A stretch of DNA of 64,000 nt from Membranipora membranacea. Its lineage: Eukaryota > Bryozoa > Gymnolaemata > Cheilostomatida > Membraniporidae. The notes beneath the pieces are model-generated. The model was not told where the DNA came from. It saw nothing but the letters and a program-made list of their open reading frames with translations, and ran no database searches. Position 1 is the stretch's first letter. Each line of letters opens with the position of its first letter. The stretch lies in NCBI GenBank assembly GCA_914767715.1, contig OU612072.1, positions 6,446,001 to 6,510,000 on the forward strand, read 5' to 3'. The translations under genes were made by a program, and so were the position numbers. Positions 34,001 to 45,545 of this stretch are shown here, in pieces.

Positions 34001-36713
34001 AGCTATGAATCTGATGAGACTAAAGCCCGGTCACTCCGCTGACTATGTGGTCACCGGCTCATGGTCACAGAAAGCTGCTAAAGAGGCTGAGAAATACGGC
34101 AAAGTCAACCTTGTCCTCCCACCCACCAAAGTCTACAAAGGTACTTCAGATTCTTCAAGTCTTAAAAATCTGCGTTTGCTTTTTAATTTGGATGTTCTTT
34201 TCGCTAATGAGCAACCTGTGTCCAAAGGTAGACAAGAAATGCCATTTATAGTAATGTGAGCAGACTGCCATTAGAAACTTGAAAATTTCACTTCGTTGTA
34301 GATTGCACTAATCGCCTTGGACTGGTATCGGGAGTTTTTGAGCTATCATCATGAGATACTATTCCAAGGACATTGTTTTAGCAATGTGGAATTATCCTTT
34401 CTTTGACATTAGGAGGATAACTCACAACATTCTTCTCCCCAGCTAACAATTTATTATATGTAGTACTAACTGATGATGCATTGATATTTCCAGGTGTACC
34501 AAACAGCAATACATGGAACCTTGACAGCCAAGCCTCCTATATATACTACTGTGCTAACGAAACTGTACATGGTGTAGAGTTCCATGAGCCAATCAAGTAT
34601 CAGTCAGAAATACCAATAGTAGCCGATATGTCCTCAAATATGCTCACTAAATCTCTAGATATCTCCAAGGTATGTGACACTGTGTATTTTAATATGTCAC
34701 GCGTTGCATTTCCAACTTTTTCGATAAGGGTTTTGAAATAGCTGGATCGTACAAGTTGACTGAAAAGTGTTTAAATGACTATTATTTAAACAAAAAGTAA
34801 ATAAGCCCACCGTGTAATCACAAATGTTGATGCAGATGTTTTCACATTTGATTATACACATTTGAGAGGGTTTACTAGATCAGACTCGGACCATAGAATG
34901 AAGCAAGTCAAAAAAAAATTCTTTTCGGAAATAGTTGTATATCGCGACAAAAGCCGTTCACGAATCCATATTAAATGGGGCAAGGTCTCTAATTAATTTA
35001 ATCCTTCATAAATTTCTCATCTGATTAAGATTATTTATTGCTTGTAGTACGGAGTGATATACTTTGGTGCTCAGAAGAATGTAGGACCTGCCGGAGTGAC
35101 AGTAGTGATAATTAGAGAGGACCTGTTAGGACATGCCATACCTGAGACACCTTCAATATTAGATTATAAGATCATCGCTGCTAATAACTCTCTATATAAC
35201 ACACCACCCTGCTACAGGTAAACAAGACACTCAGTATATGATGGATATCTTTGTTCAAATGCTGCTGCCAGGGTTGATGGTAGTAGCATTTCATTATCAA
35301 CCACATTGATTGGAATTCCAATCAATGTGGTTGATAATGAAATGCTACTACAATGTACTCTGACTGGATTTGAACACCTGCACTACTCTTGTCTAGACTT
35401 TTTATATAATGTCAATTACTTGATCAATTTGAAAAAGCCTGTTCATCAACCATCTGCCTAACCATACAAGAGGGGGTAACTCCAATGTCAAGCCACATGT
35501 GACATTAATTAATCTACTCTTTCATTTTGCTTTCTATTCGCTTATTGCTTTATATTATTATTTTGATAGTATATACATGTGCGGTCTGGTGTTCGAATGG
35601 TTGAAATCTCACGGAGGAGTCGAAGCAATGAGTAAAAAGTCAGATCTGAAATCCTCAGCTCTTTATGATATCGTTGACAACTCTCGAGAATTTTACCAGT
35701 GAGTACAAAGTTATTAGATATCTGTGTAATTGATTTTGGTGATAAGTGTAAGACTATTTCACAAACACAGACGAATGCTTTGTCTGTCTTGACATGACAT
35801 GCGCCCGAACGATGAAGCTTGCCAAGACAGGCCAGTAAATGCTGTGTTTTTTGTGTGTAAAACTGCATATCCATATTGTATCCATCCATGACACAGGTTT
35901 CTCAAGCTATTTTTGTGGTATTAACAAAATAAATCCATTTTATAAAACAGTTTATAATGCAACTTTTAATTTGGGAATTGCCCACTCTTATTATTGTGGA
36001 GGTCCAATACTCAAAGCATATATTATGTTTTGTTCACTGAGAGACACTTCTTACCTTGTAGCTGTGCAGTAGACAAGGAACACCGAAGTCGTATGAATGT
36101 CACATTTAGAATCGGAGGACCAGATGGCAATGATAACTTGGAAAAGAAATTCTTAGAAGAGACAGCAAATTTAAACATGATCCAGCTTAAGGGACACAGG
36201 TATGCAAACCCTTTCTTTCATGACTGTTTTAGAACCCTGGCTATGGCCTAAGGCTGTGAACCTGACTTTTTCGTTTGGTCTACATCTGGTTATTTGAGTT
36301 CTTATTAATACCAAAATAAAGATATGAGATATCCAATTTAAAACTGTACCATAGGATACTCTATAAATGGGAGAATGATTGATCATTGTTCTCGACATGT
36401 TATGGCATACCATGATCGCAGAGATCCCTGCTGGGATTTGAAAGCTTTATCGATTTGAGAAAGTGCATTCAATAGCGGGCATTTGAGCCATCTCATCTGC
36501 ATGCATAAAGTTATGTGTCAATAGTATATGATTAGAACAGAACCGCCAATTATTTCTTCCAAATATGCTGTCATATAGTTCTTTTTTTATCTCTGTAGAT
36601 CTGTGGGTGGAATAAGAGCCTCCCTCTATAATGCAGTACCAGTGGAACACGCTCTGAGGCTAGCAGATTTCATGAGAGACTTTCAGTCACGGTTTGGGGC
36701 TCCAGAAGTTTAA
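31006..36713 (+). CDS. PSAT1: Phosphoserine aminotransferase
   Basis: Nine exons in phase: first exon to 31161, then 32957-33017, 33587-33656, 33935-34140, 34494-34669, 35048-35217, 35570-35698, 36062-36199 and 36599-36713. From the ATG at 31081 the product has 381 residues (human 370). An in-frame ATG at 31006 would add 25 residues rich in Leu, Arg, Lys and Ser with no acid, like a mitochondrial presequence. The enzyme is a class V PLP aminotransferase that makes 3-phosphoserine in serine synthesis. Motifs: [48 protein letters not shown], the PLP lysine in [22 protein letters not shown] and [17 protein letters not shown]. Intron 1 has a G-rich repeat and intron 6 a perfect palindrome. AATAAA at 37367-37372 may end the transcript. 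Confidence 0.97.
32577..32692 (+). repeat. G-rich imperfect tandem repeat in PSAT intron 1
   Basis: CCGTGGGGG-like units recur four times at 20-40-base intervals between other G runs. The tract could form G-quadruplexes on the coding strand or transcript. A minus-strand Pro-rich open frame here is a composition artefact. Confidence 0.7.
35280..35351. repeat. 72-bp perfect palindrome in PSAT intron 6
   Basis: The 36 bases at 35280-35315 are exactly complementary, base by base, to 35316-35351, with no loop; the centre is GGAATTCC. Arms of this length without a spacer are unstable in most hosts. Short ATG motifs flank both sides, but no clear target duplication was found. Confidence 0.97.
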
Positions 36714-39041
36714 GGTTTTGTACTTCTGAACAATTTTAGCTTAATTTTCGGACTGTTAGTTCAATGGTGTACATTTTAAGAATTACATTTTTCTTTTAAT
36801 TGTTTTTTTTAAGATGGTGGACTCTATCATCTAAGGTCTCCCTTTTTAAAAAACCGCCTTCGAATGGAAAGTTCTACAAAGTAGGTTTCATGAGACGGCC
36901 GTTGGTCTAATCTCCATCATTTTGAACCACGTATTAATGCTATTTTATTCCAGAATTTATTCAATCAATTTATCTGAGCATGGTCTGACCACACCAGCAC
37001 AAATATTAGTCCCCAAACGCAGCTATTCTTAATTTGCTTACAAAGAGTATTCTCACTCTTGTACCCTATATTTTTCGAGATTGGGAAATTTTACCATCAG
37101 TGTTTTTACAGCCCAATAATATAATGTGCTAGGGAAGTCTCCTAACCAAGTTGTTAGCTCTGATATGATTGGCCACCCACCAGCCAATCGGAGCTAACAC
37201 ATTAACTAGAGGTCTCCTTGCATCTGAAAAAAATCCTAGAGCAACACAAAGTTGATGTTGCTCCACTTTTAGCTCTTCATTTGATTGTGTGTTTTATCTG
37301 TACATATTTTCTATTCCGTCATCCAACCAACCAAGTATAAATTATATTTTTATAGCATGTAACTGAAATAAACTTAAATGAGATTATGATACAGATTACC
37401 AATCTTGTTTACGGAGTCATATGGAATTTACACTGACATCTATGCGCTAAGGATATTACAATCCAGTCTGATTGGCTCTGATCTGATTGGCTGTTGGGTA
37501 GGAAAGAGAGCCAAGGCTAGGTCACTGAAAGTACCTTATGAGATACAGTGAAAGTGAAACTGATTTTCTCTTACATCAATTGGTACTTTCCAAATAGTAT
37601 CATCTAGCTTGGCATTGGCTCTCTTCCTCCCACCGACGCACGCAAGATCACGTAATGACATCAGAGACCTTTTCCTATCCAGAATTAAATTCATTCATAT
37701 TACGGCTTAACTATTCCGAAACAGAACTACTTCACATATCATGCCATGTGTTTATACTTAGGAGAAGAGCGGCAGGTTGATCACAGAATCTAATTGAGGT
37801 AATGAAAAAGCTCCTTTCTCATTTAGCTTGTCTTGATAGAAAAAGAAAAAGAGAACTGTGAGAATTGATTAATTGTCCTCAATGCTAAGACCCAAACTCC
37901 CTGCTTTGATACGCTCGACATGCTAAGGAGGGGCAACTTCAAAATGTCTGAATCAAGTAAATCACCAACTATTCAGATCAGAAATCCCGAACCTCCTGGC
38001 TCTTAATGACATGGTTTACAACTCATGTGGATGTTACTGGTGTCAAAAATTTCTTCCTTGATGATATTTGTATGAACATTTGACACATTTAGGTTGGTGT
38101 GCTTGTAGAATAGAAAGTACACAAACCGTCCGCTGAGTCAGCTCTTCCACTAACATTGATCAACCTGACGGTGTCCTATGGGCATCATGGTTTACCAGTT
38201 ATCAGAGATTTGTCAAATTATTATCATCCTACACGGTTATTTCTATGAATCCTCTCCAACCCTCAGTACAAAACAAGCTTAATTGGGAAGATGAAATGCA
38301 ATGCTTAGAAAGTGACCATATTTATTAGATACCCGGTTTTGCTGACACTCGCGTAGTACGTATACAGTTAAAGATTAGCGTTTTTTGGATAGATGTTGTT
38401 AACTCTAGCCTGGTTTTTATATTTTGATACCAAATTGAGACCAAAGTGATAATGAAGTTCATCACCAATGTTTAAAACACGTGTAGACCTACCTGTACAT
38501 TGACTCTATGACATTACAGGCAAAAGCCTCTCAAAAAAAGGAAAACCACAGCGTGGCACGTGCACATGTATGTTGCATAAATTTGAGAAGCCATACCTGG
38601 TTACAACATGGATGTAAATTAAACAGTTAATGAGATATTTACCTTTCCAGACAAGCATGATTAATAATCACAAAGATGTGCCGCTACTGTATCGGGATGG
38701 TCATATTCAAATCCATGCATTTCTGCATGGTAATAACAAACCAAAATCAGCAACATTTATTTCGAAAATCCTTCCTTGCATAATTGTAAAATTTAGGAGC
38801 TCGCTTGCTGATTATCGATTACTATGGTAATAGATGCTAAGCGTTTCCACAGCTATTTTCCCCAGTGTGTTGCTATGGTGATTTGAATGACATGTTACAA
38901 TCTTGAACCGTAGATCTTTGCTTCAGATACTATGATTGGATTTTTCCTGTGTGTGTATGCTGACCCTGCCTTGATTCAGACTCCACATACATTTTTTCTC
39001 ACTCTCCTCAGCATATGCTAGAAATGATTTGATTTGTGTTG

Positions 39042-39085
39042 ATAAAATCACAGAGTAAGGATATATCCTTACTCTGTGATAAAAT
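39042..39085. mobile_element. 34-bp palindromic insert with 5-bp direct repeats
   Basis: 39047-39080 is a perfect palindrome built on TCACAGAGTAAGGATAT and its complement. Taking TCACAGAG...CTCTGTGA as the element, TAAAA occurs immediately before and immediately after it, as a 5-bp target duplication would. There is no internal sequence. Confidence 0.8.
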
Positions 39086-39359
39086 GTTGACAGGGTTGAA
39101 ATCTCACTGCTTGGCGACTGCAGCAAATTTGAATAGTTGGGTCAGGTTGCCTAGGGTGTAATTTTGGTGTTCATTAGGAAATTAAGAGTAAGGGCAAGAA
39201 GTTAGAGTTAAAGGTAGTATCTCTTATACCTCAGTCTGAGGGCAAGCTTCATCATCTGTCAGTCTGAGTTACCTATGACTAAAAGTAATATGTATACACC
39301 CTGAGTCAATGAGACCACTCATAGAAGCAGAACAGCCCATGAGATTTTCTTACAGATTA

Positions 39360-39870
39360 TATCCTATCTTTGCAGATCTGAGGGTGGGTTTAGAGTTGCA
39401 CATCACATACCGAACATGCTCTCAGACTAGCTTATTTCATTAAATACTTCCATGCGCGGTTTGGGGCCTCAGAGGATCAATGTTTTATAAAACAGACGTT
39501 AGCAAATGTAGATTGTTGTTAAGGTTTTGGGCCCCAACTGACTTCATCAATATTGAAATATCAAAAGATCAAGGTTTTAACGCAATATGATATGCTTGTG
39601 AGCTTGCCTCCCTCCTGAAGCCACACCATTACCAACAAAGTTGTTGGTGCTCCACTTTGACCTTTGGTAGTTTTATTGAGTTTCTTTGAATTATCTGTTT
39701 GTATCTTCCCTTTTATCATAGCCATTGAATTCCATATCTAATTCAGTGATCATAGCATACAGTGTTACTGAATTTTGTTTTCTAACAAGCACCGGAATTA
39801 ATACTATTTTATGCCAATACAGATTTAATCCCCATTTCCTACCCGTTTCCTACAGGCTGATTTGCTTTCA
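39360..39870 (+). pseudogene. Decayed duplicate of the PSAT last exon and 3' UTR
   Basis: From 39376 the sequence follows the PSAT last exon (GATCTGAGGGTGGG, then ACATGCTCTCAGACTAGC, then GCGGTTTGGGGCC), with frame-breaking changes. It is preceded by the same CTTTGCAG acceptor context, so genomic duplication rather than retroposition is indicated. Later blocks (near 39645 and 39785) resemble the PSAT 3' UTR at about 37250 and 36930. No other PSAT exon is nearby. Confidence 0.75.
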
Positions 39871-41260
39871 TTGAAGGCCAGAAATCTCTGACATGCTGGT
39901 AGTTATATATAATTATCAGTCTCATTGTGGTAAGGGGAACGAAAACGATCAACAATCCTCAATCAATCATCATCGACTACCAATCTATTTTCAAGCTGCT
40001 GGAGTACTAAGGTTAATTTGTTTAAAATTTATTTCCAAATTAATCAAGTGAATGTTACGTTTTTGTGATAGGTGTGTTTCCCATAAGCCAAGAAGCCTTA
40101 TCCAGATAGGTCTGATTACAAATATACCAATAAATGTCATACTTTGATATATAGCTAAAGGTATAGATAGCAATAGCTATATATTTATATGTATATCTGT
40201 TATGCGTTTTGTATATATAGATATTTTAACAAACAAGAAAAAGTCAATAGTATATCTGCGTCCTTATAACAACCGAAAGTGGAAGATACTGTTTAAAAAT
40301 GAGTGACAGGTTAGGAAAACGCCCATTAAAACAAGGCAAATTTATGCATAGCGTTATGGTAATATTATCAATCTGTATTCTTTGATGGAGCCGGTGGTTG
40401 TCATGCCGCTGTACAGATCTTATAAAGATCAGCTTACTGTTTTAATTAGTTTGTCTCATTATTATTCCTGGATAGCCCGGAAACCTCAAGTTGTGAGGGA
40501 CCACGGAAATGGTCCCGCAATACTAAGCAGCAGTTAATGCAGGAACTGGAGCTACCCTCACCTCACCTCAGCCACCATAGGGATATGAGATTAAATATTA
40601 TTTATTTGAGAGCTGACCAGTCAACAGGGTGTGGATCTAGGAGTGTTAAATATCATTTCTTCTTAAAGCTGCCCATTGTTGCGGACTTTAGACTGTTATT
40701 GTGAACTACAGAGGTTTACTTGTATTTTTAAAGCAGCGTGTCAACAGAATATACCGTAGTTGTACCGAGGTAAGACCATAAACATATGAATACTGTTTAA
40801 TATTTAGTATTTAGCTTTTCTATATTTATGGATACAACACAAACAATCCATGTATTTGTTTCTGGTTGGAAGAGTACCTTTTTCTTTCAAAAACACTCAT
40901 CATCAGGATATTTGCTGCTATTTACAAACATGTTTAATCTAAACTCTATTTTGTGTTGTGTAGATCTAAATCGTTTTGACAAACGTGAGTAGAAAAGAAG
41001 CTAGATAGTTTAATCACATAAAGTATAACTGGAATAAATTGTTGTCGTGTTTTATTGAATCATTTTAAAGTTATATTATTCTGTCATTTCTGTACCGATT
41101 GGCTGGTATAAGGTCTTTTATTCACACTAGACGATAGGGCAAAAGTCACTGCAATGAGCAGATAACTTCATACATTTTGTTGTTCGATTCCAGTTGATAA
41201 AATCTTTCAACTGCTATTTGCGTTTCCTTTTAGAAAAGACCCTTTAAACAAATATAAAGT

Positions 41261-43013
41261 ATGGCAGACAACCAGGCGTACCAGATGACAGAGCCCTGCA
41301 ACCAGAACCAGACTGCTAACAACAACGGTAAAACACAGTACAAGAACAATATGGCGGCTGTAGAAAATGGCAGAAATGGGAAATGTATACCTCCTAAACC
41401 AGAGTCTTCTTCTGGTGGATTCTTAACTTGTAATGTTGGATATCTGAAGTCTTGGCAATCGTTTCTAAAGCTTTGCAAAATGGTATGTAAAACTTTCATA
41501 ACTAGAAAATCACATTCACTGTCACACATCTATCGAAATTCCTGAAAGTCCCCCAATGGTGCTGGTTGATACAGCACTCATATTGGAGTTTCACGCTGCC
41601 TCATGCTTAGTAGCTGTGTGATGTCGTGTCCTTGTCTCGTCATCTACTTTCCGTTCTCTGTGAAAAATCTTACCACTAGAACAAATTTGTAACTTCTCGT
41701 AGCGGAGAGATATTGCAAAAAATTGTTATCAAGGTATCTTTTAAATATCCCTCCACCACCACCCCGACCACCACTGAGGAAACAGAGGCTTGCATCTTCC
41801 ATCAGAACAACAGTTATGGATATCATGGTCCTTGAGAAGCTAATCTTGTCTACCAATAGGCTCTAAGCTTGCTTTCACTTCAATTGAATGCCTTGTAGAA
41901 AAATATTTGTCATAGAGTAATTATGCTGGCCTATTTCCACAAAATTCAGAAGTTGGCCAAAAGATTAGCCGTCACACCTAAAAATGTTTCCTTTTTGGCA
42001 AGCTGCACTTTAGAATCAGGCTTTCATGACTTGGCAATCTATCATTTTATGATGGGTATCACAGTAGCGTGTATAATAGATAATGGTAATCTGTTCACTT
42101 CATTTTTAGGTGCGGCAAAATAGTTATGATAATTTGATAGGCGTAACCCAACACACAGTTAAAAAACAACGCCATCAACAGGCTTTTTATCAATGGGACT
42201 TCATTCAGTTCAGGCGAAATTCATTTAAACTCACAGTCTTTTTTTAAAGCAGGAAAATACGATTTTTGTAACTTGAAAAGGCAAAAAGGATAAATATCAT
42301 TTAGTTTTGGCTGTAAGGCATTTTGTAAGTTGTCTCATATTGTGAGTTATTCCATCCCCGTATGTTCTCATCCCTTCACTATAACTTATTGTTACAGTTT
42401 AGCCTAGTGGCGATGGTGATAGCGTTCAGTCTCTCATTGGACGGGATCCTAAAGAACTTACCAAGGACTGAGGTGTTCCAGTCTACATGGGATAAGGTCC
42501 CTGTACTCGAGTACGGACTCGCCCTAGCAGTCATCGGTCTGTTCATGGAGCTAGTCATCTTTATCATCTATCTCACTGGGATGAATATGCTGATTGAAGA
42601 GCTCTGTGGATCCAAGATCATGATCAGCCTTGCAGTGAGTTTGTGGCGTCTTCTTTCTTAGTAGTAAATTGGTGGTTGTTACCCTAACCAAGATTGAGGC
42701 ACTGTCTCCCTATCTTCAGGGCCCATTGCTTTACCTCAAACCATTAACATATAAATAGTATTTATATGTGTATGCCTCAACCACACAAATTTACTATCCA
42801 AGTTGTGGCCTTTAGATCAGACTTAGAGGTCGCTCGCCGATGGCTGACTTGCCGATGAGTTGCAGCATAGACCTGTTTCTTTTGGGTCTGAGACAAATAG
42901 AAACAAAGGTTATCCTTTTCTCCATTCATAGTAACAGTCATTCATTTGCCTAGCAAGTGATATAGATAACATTTTTTATTGAGTGATTTGTTGTTGTAAT
43001 TTAAACTCCAGTC

Positions 43014-43045
<32 letters not shown>

Positions 43046-44370
43046 TATATAGTTATTCTCTCATGTTACAGCTTACAACATATCATCTGGTAATGTGGAT
43101 AATGCTATTCGTTGCCCCGATATTACTACACGCCACCTGGACTGGGAAGTCAGTCACTGCTTACATAGTAAGTTAAAAATCAAACAATAATTACTCAATA
43201 CTATAGTAACACATTTGGGCTTGTGGCAATTGCTTAGGTTTATAAAAAATGGCCAATAAACATATTTAAAAAAATTTGTTCATCACTTTAGAAGACCGTG
43301 GTCTGAAATTGGGGCATATCACAGAGTAAGGATATCCTTACTCTGTGAGCATATCATACACATTATGTTATAGAGTGATAAAGACAGGACAACTTTAGCG
43401 GTTGAGAAAAATTGAGAAGAATTTTATTACCAGTAAAGCTAATAATTTCAACTGTGACCATAGGCTATTTAAACAGTTGCCATAGTGCTCGTAATTAACC
43501 TGAGACCTTCAATCTGACACCAAATATGGGGAGGCGCTACTATAGCTTTAATGTATTCACCATTTATCTTACTCTGTGGGTTCTTTAGACAGCATGCAAA
43601 GTTTTTACTTTCCTGAAGTTTTGGTGCTCAAGCGATTATGGTAATAACTTTTGACTGGTCAAGGATTTATTGAGTACTCGATATTATTGCATCCTGGATG
43701 GATTGCAAAAGAAAACAAAAAGCTCCTTGAAAAGCTCATAACTAGCCTTTATATTCACCTCCCTCAAAGGAGTAAATATCAGCTAGAATTTAGTCAGTCA
43801 GTTTGGGAAAGCTAGCTGTAAAGACAGAAAGTCCTAAACTCTCTGCTGAAATGGGAGTGGATAATTAATAATTGGGTCGAGTAAAAGTTAACTTACACTT
43901 ACACTTTTTCTAACTAACAATTTCAAACCATTTCCTCTAACGAATACTTTATTCATCTAGGGTAGTAAGCATGTTAGGCCAAATCAGAAATTGTGACATG
44001 TGAAGAGTATTTGAACCAGCCAGCCAGTTCAAAATAGGTCAGCAACTATATAACTAAGATAAAGATAAAGCAAACAGAAATGTAAGCACAATTTTCAAAA
44101 GCTTTGACTTTATCGGTTAGCGCGCTTGCCATACACTGCCAGGCGATTGGTGCCACAGGAGTTGTAGGTCCGAGTCCCGATGGGGGAGCTTTCAAGGTCG
44201 ATTGTTCTAGCACCCAGCACCCTCGGATGTATACTTTTATGACTTTTATGTAACGCTCTATTTTATAGGCTTTTGCTACGTTGGCACTGATTGGATACAG
44301 TTTTGAGTTGTACTTTAACTTGGTATGGCTGAGAGGAGGACCAGAGCACGCTGTACTGCCATGCTTTTAG
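41261..44370 (+). CDS. Four-span MARVEL/CMTM-like membrane protein
   Basis: Exons 41261-41482, 42398-42634, 43072-43167 and 44269-44370, all phase 0, give 218 residues. The N-terminal 60 residues are polar and Asn/Gln-rich. Four hydrophobic spans follow, at about residues 75-92, 118-140, 154-178 and 186-206, with a first-span entry YLKSWQSFLKLCKM like that of MARVEL domains. The C-terminal tail is short (RGGPEHAVLPCF). MARVEL proteins act in vesicle trafficking and membrane apposition. Identity within the group (CMTM, plasmolipin, other) cannot be fixed by eye, and a different four-span family is possible. The last exon begins about 90 bases after a tRNA-like SINE. Confidence 0.8.
43018..43040. 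repeat. TA microsatellite
   Basis: About eleven TA dinucleotides, 30 bases before the acceptor of exon 3 of the MARVEL-like gene. Confidence 0.95.
43314..43353. mobile_element. 30-bp palindromic insert with 5-bp direct repeats
   Basis: 43319-43348 is a perfect palindrome, TCACAGAGTAAGGAT followed by its complement, with the same ends as the insert near 39.05 kb. GCATA lies immediately on each side. It sits in intron 3 of the MARVEL-like gene. Confidence 0.8.
44105..44268 (+). mobile_element. tRNA-derived SINE-like sequence
   Basis: An A-box-like TTAGCGCGCTTG (44117-44128) and a B-box GGTCCGAGTCC (44167-44177), 50 bases apart, have the layout of a tRNA-derived SINE head. The acceptor-stem and anticodon parts do not fold as a real tRNA gene. 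The tail runs up to the polypyrimidine tract of the last exon of the MARVEL-like gene. Confidence 0.6.
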
Positions 44371-45545
44371 TTCTCGCTCAGACGTTTATTGTAATCAGCA
44401 CTAGCCGCTCTGTGAGCTGGGACTGCTACGTAATAATACAGGAATACACTCTCAGAGCTACTCAATTCAATTATACAAATACAAACTATTTTTTTTCCTA
44501 GATTGGGCCAATGAGGTAAGGCCTTCTATTTGTACAATATTTTATGTTGCCTGTATGTCTGGCTTGTGCCCACTATATTTCAGACACACCAAAAAAAAAA
44601 TTTATATATTTTTTATGCCGCAAAATCAAACTGATTGGATGCTAAATTTTATATTCACTGTTGCTGCACATATCATATGAGATATCAACTGATCAACTCT
44701 CAGTGGTTACACAAATCTATATTTCTTTTATTAGTATTATTGTGAAATATATATATCATATATATATATAAATAGTGTAGAGAAATTCAGTCGCGGTGCC
44801 ACTTATCGATAAATTATATTTTCCTTTCTGCGAGCACGGCAAGAAAGTTTGTGTTTGAACAATGTCAGCCACCTGTTTTACCTGCTAACAGGTATTTTCA
44901 TATTTCTATTACAATTAATGTAGATGATTCTGTCATTTTTTGTCATGTTTCATTTAAATTTCATCTTTTCGAGTTATTGTTTTTTCCCACAGGAGCTATT
45001 AACTCCCATATTTGTTTTTCGTTTGTAACTGCGTCCCAATATAACACATGGATTATTATTATCATTGTAATCTGTTGCGCTTAGAAATTTGGATAAAAAT
45101 ACAATAGCCTGGGTAGAGGTACGGAAGCCCATTTCAATTGAGCGAGCTTACAACATTTCCAGGAGTTCACTTCAAACTAGATTCGTTATCAAAGATCATC
45201 TAATCACCTGCTGATTGCAAATTTGTTTCTTCATGAGACTTTATTTGCTATCATTTACTCTCTTGTAAAGGAGGGATAAGTGGAGATTTGTACATTTTAT
45301 TGCATTAATATATAGATAAATAGCATTGCATATCAATTTGTGGAAATGTCATGATCCGGAAGCTAACAATAAGGCTGCTAAAAAACTGTAAGAGGTTTAA
45401 AACTTGAAGAAAAACAGAATAGAACATTTGATATGCGTGCAGAATGTGGCAAAGCTTACATATTACATACAAGCTCTAACTCCCGAAAGTGGAATTCTCC
45501 ACTATAACAAGCACGAGGGAGCACCTGTTGTCACCAGGATCTGAG
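44371..45545. other. Convergent intergenic region
   Basis: It lies between two convergent genes and probably consists largely of their 3' UTRs. TTTATT at 45296-45301 is a possible AATAAA for the minus-strand TRAF-like gene. AT-rich low-complexity sequence occurs near 44750-44775. No further exon was recognised. Confidence 0.5.

Larger units (their letters stand above)
36714..41260. other. Intergenic region between PSAT and the MARVEL-like gene
   Basis: After the PSAT 3' UTR no intact gene was recognised. The stretch holds an imperfect inverted repeat at 37151-37200 (TTGTTAGCTCTGA... against ...CGGAGCTAACAC), a 34-bp palindromic insert (39047-39080) and a decayed duplicate of the PSAT 3' end (39360-39870). 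The last few hundred bases before 41261 probably include the promoter and 5' UTR of the MARVEL-like gene. Confidence 0.55.
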
